A stretch of 48,839 nt of DNA from Pseudomonadota bacterium (GCA_018242255.1 JAFECH010000002.1:1-48839); one strand, 5' to 3'. Positions 31,384-39,983 are shown, counted from the stretch's first letter. Notes: generated by a model not told the origin, from the letters alone. Numbers and translations: made by a program.

Positions 31384-32211
31384 CTATTGCGCAGTCCAGC
31401 CACCCTCGACTGGCAATGCAGCGCCAGTGATCGATTTGGCACCGTCCTGGCACAAGAAGACGGCGAACTCGCCGAGTTCTTCCGTCGTAACGAACCGACG
31501 CGTCGGCTGCGCATGAAGAAGAACGTCATGGACGACTTGTTCTTCCGTCAGCATGCGCGCCCTTGCCGTCTCTGGAATTTGCTTTTCGACGAGGGGCGTC
31601 AGCACATATCCAGGACAGATCGCATTGGCTGTAATTCCGTACTCAGCGACCTCAAGCGCGACCGTTTTTGTGAGACCCAGAACGCCGTGCTTTGCCGCGA
31701 CATAAGCCGATTTGAAGGGTGAAGCGACGAGCGCATGTGCAGAGGCAATATTGATGATGCGGCCCCACCCGCGTTGCTTCATCTCGGGCACGACGGCGCG
31801 GATTGTGTGAAAGGCTGCCGACAAATCAACGGCTATGATCGCGTTCCACTTCGAAATCGGGAACGTCTCGATCGCCTCGACATGCTGTATTCCGGCGTTA
31901 TTGACGAGTATATCTACTTGGCCGAAAGCTGCTCGCGCTTCATCAATCATGCCGGCGATCTCCTCTTCCTTGGACATGTCGGCATTGGAGAACGCTGTTT
32001 TGATTTTGCGGCTAACTTGCAGCTCTTTGCGCAAATCGTCAAAATCGGACGGCGCGCTAAAGCCGTTAAACATGACATTTGCTCCGGCTTCCGCGAGCGC
32101 TTGGGCAATCCCCAATCCGATACCGCTGGTCGACCCCGTCACGACGGCCGACTTCCCTCTCAGGCTCCCGTAGATCTTCGTTTTTTCTTTCGTGGCTTCT
32201 ACCAACTGCAT
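31384..32211 (-). CDS. bdhA: 3-hydroxybutyrate dehydrogenase
   Basis: A 275-residue short-chain dehydrogenase that oxidises D-3-hydroxybutyrate to acetoacetate with NAD, the step that feeds PHB-derived carbon back to metabolism. Cofactor motif TGSTSGIGLGIA (25-36), NNAG (104-107) and the catalytic Ser157, Tyr170-x3-Lys174. The segments KYGITANAICPGYVLTPLVE-like (EYGITANAICPGYVLTPL) and EQVVHDVLLHAQPTRRFVT are typical of the HBDH group and distinguish it from other SDRs. The ATG at 32211 has GGAG six bases upstream; an in-frame ATG at 32223 is next best. Divergent from the LysR gene. Confidence 0.93.
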   Translation of the reverse strand: MQLVEATKEKTKIYGSLRGKSAVVTGSTSGIGLGIAQALAEAGANVMFNGFSAPSDFDDLRKELQVSRKIKTAFSNADMSKEEEIAGMIDEARAAFGQVDILVNNAGIQHVEAIETFPISKWNAIIAVDLSAAFHTIRAVVPEMKQRGWGRIINIASAHALVASPFKSAYVAAKHGVLGLTKTVALEVAEYGITANAICPGYVLTPLVEKQIPETARARMLTEEQVVHDVLLHAQPTRRFVTTEELGEFAVFLCQDGAKSITGAALPVEGGWTAQ

Positions 32212-32525
32212 GGTCAGCTCCATTGTTCTGGTCCTAAACTTAAGGACGCGGCTGACTCTTGGAATGAATATCGCCTGGTCCCCGATGCCGAACGCCACAA
32301 ATGAGGTCGGATGGCGGTCTGCGCGCTTCGATTTCGGCGTGACCCAGTGCGGAACACAGGAACCGCACACATGCCTAGTTTCTCGGCTTTGTTGGCACAC
32401 AAACTATTCGCTGAGAGCGCTGGAACAGAAATACCGTTTGAGCTAAGTTTCCATGCCTTTTGGCTATCGACGTTCTCTTGATTTCCAAGCGGCGGCGACT
32501 GGCTTGATAATTCGGACTAATCCTT
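32212..32525. other. Divergent bdhA-LysR control region
   Basis: 314 bp between the bdhA and LysR starts. An AT-rich ATAATTCGGACTAAT stretch lies just before the LysR start and may be part of a regulator site. No gene seen. Confidence 0.4.
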
Positions 32526-33479
32526 ATGGAAATGCACCAAGTTCGATACTTCCTGGCTGTCGCACGGGAACTGAATTTCACGCGCGCCGCCGAGAGTTGC
32601 AACGTTGCTCAACCGTCTCTGACGCGAGCGATCAAGCAGCTTGAGGACGAGCTTGGTGGGGAGCTTTTCAGACGCGAGCGCAATCTTTCGCATCTGACCG
32701 AGCTCGGTCATCGCATGCTGCCGATGCTCCAGCAGTGCTACGAGAGCGCGTTGACGGCAAAATCCTTGGCTCAATCGATGAAAAGCGGTGCGATCGCACC
32801 TCTGTCGATTGCCCTCTCCGTCACCGTCAATATTATGTTGTTGGTTTCATTCTTGTCGGAGCTTGTACGCGCATTTCCCGGTCTGGAACTTCGCTTTTAT
32901 CGCGGTACCAATAATGAAGTTGCTGAACTTCTGAAGAAGGGCGAGGTCGACATCGGTATCGCAGGCTCTCTTGAAGGAGCGTGGGAGAGGCTCGATTCCT
33001 GGCCGCTGTTCACTGAACCTTATCGGCTGGTGGTCGCAAATGATCATAGGCTGGCATCTGCGGTCGGAGCCGTGCCACCTTCCGAACTCATGAAAGAACG
33101 TCTGCTCTGCCGGAGCAACTGCGAACATTCGAAGGAAATCATGCAATTCCTGGATGAGCGCAGCGCGCGTCCGAACAAAAAGCACGATGTCTCGACAGAG
33201 CAGGATCTCACCGCATTGCTCGACAGCAATTTTGGTATCGGCATTGCGCCACGAAGCTCAGTGCTCAGCATGAAATCCAAGCAACTAGACATTGACGGCC
33301 TGACGATCGAGAGAACCGTTTATGTTTACGCCGTCTCGGGCAGACAACGCTCTACGGCCGCAAGCACACTGATCAAAATGCTGAGGGCGGCCGATTGGCG
33401 GCTCATCGAAGAGCAACTCACTATCGCAAGTGGCTGCGAGCGCACCCGGGCTATTGCCGTTAATGCTGCAGTGACCTGA
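32526..33479 (+). CDS. LysR-family transcriptional regulator
   Basis: A 317-residue regulator with an N-terminal winged helix (VRYFLAVARELNFTRAAESC, NVAQPSLTRAIKQLEDELGG, LFRRERN) and a substrate-binding domain (LELRFYRGTNNEVAELLKKG, VDIGIAGSLEGAWERLDSWP). Divergent from bdhA by 314 bp, the classical layout for a LysR factor that controls its neighbour, so 3-hydroxybutyrate or a related acid could be its inducer; this is inference. The 3' end overlaps the convergent peroxiredoxin gene by 20 bases. Confidence 0.9.
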   Translation: MEMHQVRYFLAVARELNFTRAAESCNVAQPSLTRAIKQLEDELGGELFRRERNLSHLTELGHRMLPMLQQCYESALTAKSLAQSMKSGAIAPLSIALSVTVNIMLLVSFLSELVRAFPGLELRFYRGTNNEVAELLKKGEVDIGIAGSLEGAWERLDSWPLFTEPYRLVVANDHRLASAVGAVPPSELMKERLLCRSNCEHSKEIMQFLDERSARPNKKHDVSTEQDLTALLDSNFGIGIAPRSSVLSMKSKQLDIDGLTIERTVYVYAVSGRQRSTAASTLIKMLRAADWRLIEEQLTIASGCERTRAIAVNAAVT

Positions 33480-34170
33480 GCGCATCCAAAATGGCGCTCG
33501 TGTCCATGCGCTTGCGATAATCGGGATCAATAAACCGCGCTTTGACCAGGCCATCAGCTCCTACAATAAAGGTCGCGGGCACAGGAAGCGTCCAATTGGT
33601 ATTGCTCTGATAGGGAGAGAAATCCCAGCCCGCTTCGATCATTGCGCGTCGCTTTTCGTCGCTGACCAGAAAAGCGAGATTCAGCATCAGGGCGTAACCG
33701 TTGTCCATGTCAGACAGTATCGGAAAGTTCGCTCCTCCTGCGGATTGAAGTTCGGCGTTGAAACGCTCCGTCTCAGGCGTAATAGCGATCAGTTGGGCAC
33801 CCAGCCGCTGCACTTCGCCATCGATTGCCGCGAGCGAGGCCGCACTAATGCGGCAGTAGGGGCACCAATGACCACGATGAAAAGCAATAACCGCAGGTCC
33901 TGACTCGATTATTTCGCCGAGATTGCGAAGCTTGCCCGTCTGGTCCGGCATCATGAACTCGGGCATCGGTTCACCTGGCTTCGGCGCGTTGTCGCCCAGA
34001 CCAATTTCGCGAAGATGCAAGACCATGCGATCTACGATATCGGCAAAATCCGGGCTGAGCGTGCGGACGTCATCAGCAAATGCTTGAAGGCGTACTGGCA
34101 ACGGCGCGTCCATGTTTTGACATCGCGTTGTGCATTCCTGGAGAGCATCAGATAGCGTCATCCCGGGCAT
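33460..34170 (-). CDS. Peroxiredoxin-like (AhpC/TSA) protein, paralog of 26722
   Basis: A 236-residue protein with the same order of blocks as the one at 26722: N-terminal helices, PGEPMPEFMMPDQTGK, AVIAFHRGHWCPYCRISAAS (CPYC active site), ILSDMDNGYALMLNLA and PVPATFIVGADGLVKARFID. The CPYC motif differs from the CEYC of the paralog; the pattern HWCPYC is the more usual. It likely reduces peroxides with a thiol partner. GGAG is nine bases before the ATG. It reads toward the LysR gene and overlaps its 3' end. Confidence 0.87.
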   Translation of the reverse strand: MPGMTLSDALQECTTRCQNMDAPLPVRLQAFADDVRTLSPDFADIVDRMVLHLREIGLGDNAPKPGEPMPEFMMPDQTGKLRNLGEIIESGPAVIAFHRGHWCPYCRISAASLAAIDGEVQRLGAQLIAITPETERFNAELQSAGGANFPILSDMDNGYALMLNLAFLVSDEKRRAMIEAGWDFSPYQSNTNWTLPVPATFIVGADGLVKARFIDPDYRKRMDTSAILDALRSLQH

Positions 34171-34534
34171 TCAGGGAAACTCCTTAGGTCGACGGATAAG
34201 TGCCGTCCGATAGCGCTAGTCATCTCCGCATTCTGGAACCTATTTGGAAATTTCGCGCCGCTCAACGGGCATCTGTGTGCCCGCAAGTTCTCACTTTTTT
34301 TACTGCCGCCCCGTCGACCGGTCTGACCGCGAACCGGCATAACGCATTGAAGAAGAATAATCGGTAGGATTTGACTGAGATCAAGATTGCCCCCGCGCCG
34401 GCCGACTAGCGTGCTTTGCATTCACTGTCGTCATGCGTGCGCGACCGCGCGAGAGATCACCCCGTGCGGCTGCGGGCGCCCTAGATGCTCTTTGCGATCA
34501 GTTGAACGCAGAGGAACGTGCCTCAGGGATTTCA
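34171..34534. other. 364-bp divergent region before hemN
   Basis: Holds the FNR/FixK box at 34371-34384 and the hemN leader. No gene was recognised; an in-frame upstream extension of hemN from 34433 lacks homology and a ribosome site. Confidence 0.45.
34371..34384 (+). promoter_or_regulatory. FNR/FixK box before hemN
   Basis: TTGACTGAGATCAA, matching TTGAT-N4-ATCAA at nine of ten positions. It lies about 150 bases before hemN, an oxygen-independent enzyme for which anaerobic activation is expected. Confidence 0.65.
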
Positions 34535-35872
34535 ATGACCCGCGAACTCATCCACCGCTATGGCGGACCCGTGCCGCGCTATACCAGCTATCCGACAGCG
34601 AACCACTTCACGCCGGAAGTGACAGTAGAGGACTATCGCGCTTGGCTATCGGCCGTTCCGAATGGAGAGCCGCTGTCAGTCTATGTCCACATCCCATTTT
34701 GTCAGGAAATGTGCTGGTATTGCGGCTGCAGCACGAAAGCAGTTCACCGCTACGAGCCGATCTCCGACTACATGAAGCCATTGATGGCCGAATTCGCCAA
34801 TGTCGCGGCCCTGCTGCCTGCCGGGCACGAGGTCACGCACGTGCACTGGGGCGGCGGCTCTCCCAACATGCTCTCCGCGATCGATATCGGCCGGCTTGCA
34901 GCCGCAATCAGAGCGAGGCTTAACATCGGCGCCGTCGCTGAATTTGCCGTCGAAGTCGATCCGCGCGGCGTCACAGATGATCGCGTCGCGGCGTTCGCAG
35001 ACGCCGGTGTCAACCGGGTGTCGATCGGTGTCCAGGACTTCAACGAGGATGTCCAAAAAGCAATCAACAGAGTTCAGCCGTTCGATTTGACGCGTCGGGT
35101 GATCGAGAAGTTCCGCGATCACGGTGTCAATGGCATCAATGTCGATCTCGTCTATGGTTTACCACATCAGACGCGGCGCAGCGTCGAGGAGACCATACGC
35201 CAAGTGTTGGCGCTCGCGCCGGACAGAATCGCGACTTTTGGGTACGCGCATCTGCCTGCGCGCATCCGGCATCAGCGGCTTATCGAAGACAAGGCGCTGC
35301 CGGATGCCATCGAGCGTTTCGGGCAGTCGAACCGGCTGGCGCGTATTCTCGAGGCGGAAGGATATATCCGCATCGGCCTCGATCATTTTGCGCGCGCGCA
35401 CGATTCCCTCACCAAAGGTGCCGTCAGACGAAACTTCCAGGGCTATACGACCGATACGGCCGAACATTTGATCGGCTTTGGGGCGTCGAGCATCGGGTCG
35501 CTTTCGCAGGGATACGTCCAGAACGCCGTCGCCGTCGCAGACTACGCGCGACGGATCGCGGAGGCTGGGCTCGCGACGGTGCGCGGTGCCCGCCTCACCG
35601 ACGACGACCGCGCACGGCGGTTCGCAATCGAAAGTCTGATGTGCGATTTCAATCTGCCAGCCGCCGAATTGCGCCGACGATTTGGCGATGCCGCGGCGCC
35701 CGTTCTGGCCGACGCAGAAGCACTGGCCGCTGCGGACCCCGACCATCTTATCGAACGCTGCGAAACCGGCTTCTCGCTCACGACCCGCGGCAAGCCCTTC
35801 GTGCGCACGATTGCGTCCTGCTTCGACAGCTATCTTGATAGCGCCAAGGGGCTGCATTCCGCTTCTGTGTAG
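34535..35872 (+). CDS. hemN: Oxygen-independent coproporphyrinogen III oxidase
   Basis: A 445-residue radical-SAM enzyme that decarboxylates coproporphyrinogen III in heme synthesis without oxygen. The [4Fe-4S]-binding CxxxCxxC is Cys56/60/63 in PFCQEMCWYCGC, preceded by YVHIPF. HemN-specific parts follow: RYTSYPTANHF at the start, THVHWGGGSPNML, VDPRGVTDDRVAAFADAGVN, FGYAHLPARIRHQRLIED and LIGFGASSIGSL. Length and order match E. coli HemN rather than the shorter HemW. The ATG at 34535 follows CAGGGA. An FNR-type box upstream fits oxygen control. Confidence 0.95.
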   Translation: MTRELIHRYGGPVPRYTSYPTANHFTPEVTVEDYRAWLSAVPNGEPLSVYVHIPFCQEMCWYCGCSTKAVHRYEPISDYMKPLMAEFANVAALLPAGHEVTHVHWGGGSPNMLSAIDIGRLAAAIRARLNIGAVAEFAVEVDPRGVTDDRVAAFADAGVNRVSIGVQDFNEDVQKAINRVQPFDLTRRVIEKFRDHGVNGINVDLVYGLPHQTRRSVEETIRQVLALAPDRIATFGYAHLPARIRHQRLIEDKALPDAIERFGQSNRLARILEAEGYIRIGLDHFARAHDSLTKGAVRRNFQGYTTDTAEHLIGFGASSIGSLSQGYVQNAVAVADYARRIAEAGLATVRGARLTDDDRARRFAIESLMCDFNLPAAELRRRFGDAAAPVLADAEALAAADPDHLIERCETGFSLTTRGKPFVRTIASCFDSYLDSAKGLHSASV

Positions 35873-35912
35873 CGACCCAATCGGGCACCCTAAAACGCGA
35901 ATTTACGGCCCG

Positions 35913-37040
35913 CTAATTTGGCGCGAGTTCCTTTGTAAGATCGAGCACGAGCACTCCGTCATCAGGGCGTTTGCGGAACTTCCACTCCGGGTTATTGAGT
36001 GTCCGCTCAACATCATCTTTGCCGTCACGCCAATGTTCACTCACGGTGAAGCGAGAAAACTCATAATCCTCTGCTTGTGTCGAGTAGATCGCACGCCGAT
36101 GGATGAGATGCACAATTGTGATGGCGGCGTCGCTCGTAAGTTCAGCCAGAATCTTCCAATCCGCGCTCGACTTGACTTCATCGCTAAGTGCGCACCCTAA
36201 CCGGCGTATGGCGCGTTGGAGAGTCAGGAGCCGCTTTGTGTAATCGGTATTGAGGCGCGTGCGGCTAGAATAGCGGATTTCTTTTTCGCGCGTCTGCACG
36301 TCAAAAAGATTTTCGGGAATCCGACCGCGAGCTGAAAACAAATCGATCTGAAAAATGCACATGTCGGTGAGCGGGGCGCCGCCATCCAAGACATACTGTA
36401 GAGGCGTATTCGACAAGAGCCCACCATCCCAATACAGCTCTCCGTCAATTTCTACTGGGGGAAAGCCCGGCGGGAGTGCGCCGCTGGCCATGATGTGATC
36501 GGGGCCAATGGTATCGCGCTCAGTATCGAAGTATTTGAAGTTTCCCGTCTGCACTTCAACGGCGCCAATGCTGAAGCGGACTTTCCCGCGATTGAGCAGG
36601 TCGAAATCTATGAGCTCAAGCAGCGTGTCTTTGAGAGGACTGGTATCGTAAAGACTAACAGCTTGAAGAGACCCAGGCGGCATCAACACAGATGGTGGAA
36701 ATCTCGGCTCGAAAAACCCCGGCGCTCCCGTTGCCGCAACGAGGGCAGCGCTGGCCTCGTTGAAAAGTTTGCGCGAATAATTGTCATTTGAAAGCGGCGG
36801 GAAAGTTACCCGGCTCGAAACCAAATCCCAGAACCTGCGAAGGCGATCGACGCGCTTTTCTTTTTCATTGCCCGCTATGATCGCAGCGTTAATCGCCCCT
36901 ATCGAAATTCCAGCGACCCAATCAGGCTCTAAGCTTGCTTCTTCTAGGGCTTCGAACGCGCCAGCTTGATAGGAACCGAGAGCCCCGCCGCCCTGGAGAA
37001 CGAGGATTTTTTTCTCGCTTTTTGCATTGCTTTTGGTCAT
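35913..37040 (-). CDS. Patatin-like phospholipase with DUF3734 (third of four)
   Basis: A 375-residue paralog of 27473: KILVLQGGGALGSYQAGAFE, nucleophile Ser46 in GISIGAIN, then HIMASGALPPGFPPVEIDGE with catalytic Asp in YWDGGLLSN and the DUF3734 end (YEFSRFTVSEHWRDGKDDV). No signal peptide. It starts 30 bp after the PQQ dehydrogenase stop on the same strand and is surely co-transcribed with it. A phospholipase and a quinoprotein dehydrogenase in one operon is unusual; the lipase might release a hydroxylated substrate or remodel the membrane around the dehydrogenase. The ATG at 37040 has no strong ribosome site. Confidence 0.9.
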   Translation of the reverse strand: MTKSNAKSEKKILVLQGGGALGSYQAGAFEALEEASLEPDWVAGISIGAINAAIIAGNEKEKRVDRLRRFWDLVSSRVTFPPLSNDNYSRKLFNEASAALVAATGAPGFFEPRFPPSVLMPPGSLQAVSLYDTSPLKDTLLELIDFDLLNRGKVRFSIGAVEVQTGNFKYFDTERDTIGPDHIMASGALPPGFPPVEIDGELYWDGGLLSNTPLQYVLDGGAPLTDMCIFQIDLFSARGRIPENLFDVQTREKEIRYSSRTRLNTDYTKRLLTLQRAIRRLGCALSDEVKSSADWKILAELTSDAAITIVHLIHRRAIYSTQAEDYEFSRFTVSEHWRDGKDDVERTLNNPEWKFRKRPDDGVLVLDLTKELAPN

Positions 37041-37069
37041 GTCGAAGCGTTTGTTTCGGAGCTTTTGGT

Positions 37070-38878
37070 TCAAGATGTTCCGTCGGGAATGCCGACGACT
37101 GAAACCTTGGCCGTGGTGAGTTCGGTCGGCCACAAAACCTCAGTAAGGCCGGACGCCACGGCGACGCGCTGCGCGCCGCGATCTTTGTAGGTGATGACCC
37201 CGCCGCCTATCGCGCCGCCGATTTTTTGACCCCAGAGCTTGTGCCCGTCCTGAGCGTCGAGGGCGTAGAAGTTGCCGCCCATATCGCCGAAGAAAACGAC
37301 GCCACCTGCCGTCGGGGTCATCCCGCTCTGAATCGGGTAATTCGTTTTAGCCCGCCAACGCCATTGACCGCTATCTGCGTCGACCGCGTAGACCCAGCCT
37401 GCCCAGTCAAAAGTGGGATCGGCTTGGCCCCAAGTATTGAAAGGATTGATTGAGTTCTCGCCGGACCATGGCGCCCCGGCGTTCACGTCTTCAATCTTGT
37501 CCTTCTTCATGAGGTCAACAGTGGTGCACCATTGAACTTCTCCGACCATGATAAGGTTGTTACTGCGGTCGTAAGCTGGGCCGTTCCATTCGGCGCCGCC
37601 AGTAGAACCGGGGCAGAAGTGGACGGCTTTTCCCGGCGTAAACGGCGCATCGGCGTTGTCGACTTTCGTGACCGGCAGGCGATAGAGTTCCTTATTAGTG
37701 CCGAGGTCGATGCCATAGAGATGACCGTCCTTGGGAGCGACGGCCAGGATTTTCTTGCCAGCAGCAGTCTTGATAATAGCCGGCGCGCTAGATACGTCCC
37801 AGTCGTGCCAGTCTTTCGGAACGAGCTTGAAGTGCGTCTTGTACGCACCCGTCTTGGCATCGAGCACGACAACAGATCCGGTATATAGATCGCTCCCTTC
37901 CCGCATCCCGAGACCAAAATCAGGAGCGGGGTTGCCGCCGGGGATGTACAGCAGCCCCGTTTCAGGATCGAGCGTGTAGGAAGTCCATGTCGCGCCACCC
38001 GTAATCGGCTGACCTGCAGGCAACTTCCAACTCGCACCCGTCAGCGGCGACGCCGCCTCCGGCCCGCGCTCCGGATCATTTTTCGATTTTGGCACCAGGT
38101 AGAATTCCCACTTGATCGCGCCGGTTGTCGCATCGAGCGCATACATTCGACCCTTGATGCCCTTGATGTCGCCCCCGGCGTTTCCGACAAAGACGAGTCC
38201 GTTCCATGCTATCGGCGCCGCGGGAACACTTTCGCCTTTCTTGGGATCAGCAATCGACGTCTGCCACAACCGCTTACCGGTTTTCGCGTCGTAGGCGATG
38301 ACTCGGCCGTCCTGAGTGCCGCGGAAGATTTTGCCATCGAGATAGGCTACGCCGCGGTTGACGCCCTGCGGCGTAGCGGGTGTGTAGCTCTCGTGCGCGC
38401 GCCACTTCTCGCGGCAAGTGCTGGGATCGATGGCGAAGGTGTTGTATTCAGTGGCAAAGTACAGCGCGCCATCGACCTCAAGTATGCCGGAGTTGAAACC
38501 GGTGTATTCGCCAGTATCAAACGTGCAAAGAACCTTCAGTTTGTGGGCATTTTTTGCGTTGATATCGGCGAGCGACGAGAAGCGGTCGGAGGTCAGCGTC
38601 TTGTTATAGCTGGGCCAGTTTGTATCGCTTGCTGTGGGCGCCTCGGATGTCGAAGCTGGCGTTGCCGGCGCTTCGCTCGCACCTGTTGAAGCGGTGCTTT
38701 TGGCGGAAGAAGCGACTTCAGTCGTAATCTTGCCCTTTGGCGCATCAAGATAGCGGACATAGTTTATGGCCATCGAGCCGTAATGCACCGCTGAATCCCA
38801 GTAGAAATAAGCGAAGCCCGCTGCGATAATTCCGCCTAACACCAGTGTGCCGCCGATGATCTGCGCTAATCTTGTCAT
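37070..38878 (-). CDS. Membrane-anchored PQQ-dependent alcohol dehydrogenase, lanthanide-type Asp
   Basis: A 602-residue quinoprotein. An N-terminal membrane anchor (IIGGTLVLGGIIAAGFAYFY, residues 7-26) replaces a cleaved signal, then a Ser/Ala/Thr linker (50-85) and an eight-bladed propeller with repeated W-docking pieces (YDAKTGKRLWQTSIAD, YALDATTGAIKWEFY, YAVDADSGQWRWRA, YALDAQDGHKLWGQKI). The catalytic region reads PKDWHDWDVSSAP: Asp359 is the base and Asp361 two residues on is the extra ligand found in lanthanide-using methanol/alcohol dehydrogenases (Asp-x-Asp; calcium enzymes have Ala, Ser or Thr). The adjacent-Cys pair of classical MxaF/XoxF is missing. A consensus EcfG promoter precedes it. 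Confidence 0.88.
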   Translation of the reverse strand: MTRLAQIIGGTLVLGGIIAAGFAYFYWDSAVHYGSMAINYVRYLDAPKGKITTEVASSAKSTASTGASEAPATPASTSEAPTASDTNWPSYNKTLTSDRFSSLADINAKNAHKLKVLCTFDTGEYTGFNSGILEVDGALYFATEYNTFAIDPSTCREKWRAHESYTPATPQGVNRGVAYLDGKIFRGTQDGRVIAYDAKTGKRLWQTSIADPKKGESVPAAPIAWNGLVFVGNAGGDIKGIKGRMYALDATTGAIKWEFYLVPKSKNDPERGPEAASPLTGASWKLPAGQPITGGATWTSYTLDPETGLLYIPGGNPAPDFGLGMREGSDLYTGSVVVLDAKTGAYKTHFKLVPKDWHDWDVSSAPAIIKTAAGKKILAVAPKDGHLYGIDLGTNKELYRLPVTKVDNADAPFTPGKAVHFCPGSTGGAEWNGPAYDRSNNLIMVGEVQWCTTVDLMKKDKIEDVNAGAPWSGENSINPFNTWGQADPTFDWAGWVYAVDADSGQWRWRAKTNYPIQSGMTPTAGGVVFFGDMGGNFYALDAQDGHKLWGQKIGGAIGGGVITYKDRGAQRVAVASGLTEVLWPTELTTAKVSVVGIPDGTS

Positions 38879-38933
38879 GATGATTCAGCTTATTTTTGAG
38901 ATATTTTTTGAATGGTCGCGTCGATGTACGTCG

Positions 38934-38959
38934 AACGTGCAAGGCGCAACTCTCGTTCC
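38934..38959 (-). promoter_or_regulatory. EcfG-type general stress promoter before the PQQ dehydrogenase
   Basis: Minus strand: GGAAC (38955-38959), 17 bases, CGTT (38934-38937). Exact match, 55 bases upstream of the dehydrogenase ATG. Confidence 0.7.
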
Positions 38960-39072
38960 GATGAAATTCTGGTCATGTTTGAATATTGCGGGCGCAATTG
39001 ATTTGATGACTTTACAGGTGTTCGCGAGGCAAAACACGTCGGTCTAGCGACCACCTGGCGGAAGAACGAGAT

Positions 39073-39504
39073 TTAAGTCGTGCCTTTCTTTTTGTGCGTG
39101 TCGTTCTTTAGGAACTCAATGATTTTTGCTCGTTCCTTTGCATCGGCCAACCCGCTGAATATAGCGCCCATATTGTTGCCAGGAACGACCGCGTTCGGAT
39201 TGGTGATCCACTGATTGAGGTTCTTTTCGTTCCAGGTGATGCCCGAGTCCTTGAGCGATTCCGAATAGGTAAATCCCGGAACCGTTCCCGCCTTTCGCCC
39301 TACGACGCCGTAAAGCGTCGGACCGATACGGTTGTCACCCTTGTCGAAGGAATGGCATTCGCGGCAATGGCCATTGAAAGCGAGTTCGGGATCTTCGCTG
39401 GTCGCCACCTGCGCAACGCCGGCAGCGGTGTATGCGAGAAGGCCGACGCAGGCGATGCCGCACGCTAAAACAATGCTGGAGGACAGCGGGACACACTTTG
39501 TCAT
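39073..39504 (-). CDS. Class I cytochrome c (c2/c550-like)
   Basis: A 143-residue periplasmic mono-heme cytochrome. A signal peptide (SSIVLACGIACVGLLAYTAA) leads to heme site Cys47-x2-Cys50-His51 in HCRECHSFDKG, and the sixth ligand Met in NNMGAIFSG (about residue 114). Typical class I parts are present: RIGPTLYGVVGRKAG and WNEKNLNQWITNPN. It is placed next to the PQQ dehydrogenase in the same direction (194 bp), the normal position of the electron acceptor. GAGGT precedes the ATG at 39504. Confidence 0.93.
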   Translation of the reverse strand: MTKCVPLSSSIVLACGIACVGLLAYTAAGVAQVATSEDPELAFNGHCRECHSFDKGDNRIGPTLYGVVGRKAGTVPGFTYSESLKDSGITWNEKNLNQWITNPNAVVPGNNMGAIFSGLADAKERAKIIEFLKNDTHKKKGTT

Positions 39505-39543
39505 GTAGACCTCGGGATGCAGACGATGCGGATTCAATAAGAG

Positions 39544-39570
39544 GAAGGCGTCCGCGTTACGGACGCCTTC
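39544..39570 (-). terminator. Hairpin between the exported protein and cytochrome c
   Basis: Perfect 11-base arms GAAGGCGTCCG / CGGACGCCTTC, five-base loop, 14 bases after the stop of the 39585 gene. No long T-tract; it may attenuate or process the transcript before cytochrome c. Confidence 0.6.
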
Positions 39571-39584
39571 ATGCACAGGAGAGA

Positions 39585-39983
39585 TCAGAGGATTGAGAAT
39601 GTCCGCTCGGGACGGTCGCCAGATCTGTTGACCGGTTTGTCCTTCTCAATCACTGCGACGAGCTTTGTGCCCTTGGCCGGCATGGCATTGAGCGCCACTG
39701 CGACATCGCGGTGATCCCCCGCTTTAAGGGCGACTTTGCCCAGAGATTTGCCCTCGCGCATCCCGTTCGCTCCGACAGCGAAGATGTCGAGGGCGCCATC
39801 TTTGGGAAGGTAAGCGTAAGTGATGGTAACTTCGCTGTTCTTAGGTTTCTGATTGAACGCGATGATGGAAGCCGGAGTACCGCTGCCGGCGAATGCAGCG
39901 GTCCCAACAAGGACGGCGGAAAGGGTTGTGGCACCGAAGAGAACGGTGTGGTTCCGAAACTTGGGGAGCATACCTTGTGACAT
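39585..39983 (-). CDS. Exported protein upstream of cytochrome c
   Basis: A 132-residue periplasmic protein, not recognised. After a signal peptide (TVLFGATTLSAVLVGTAAFA) the mature part is beta-rich: SEVTITYAYLPKDGALDIFA, EGKSLGKVALKAGDHRDVAV, KLVAVIEKDKPV. It recalls small carrier-type beta domains. It is first in the minus-strand group that continues with cytochrome c, PQQ dehydrogenase and patatin, but a hairpin separates it from the cytochrome. AAGGATC lies nine bases before the ATG at 39983. Confidence 0.65.
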   Translation of the reverse strand: MSQGMLPKFRNHTVLFGATTLSAVLVGTAAFAGSGTPASIIAFNQKPKNSEVTITYAYLPKDGALDIFAVGANGMREGKSLGKVALKAGDHRDVAVALNAMPAKGTKLVAVIEKDKPVNRSGDRPERTFSIL

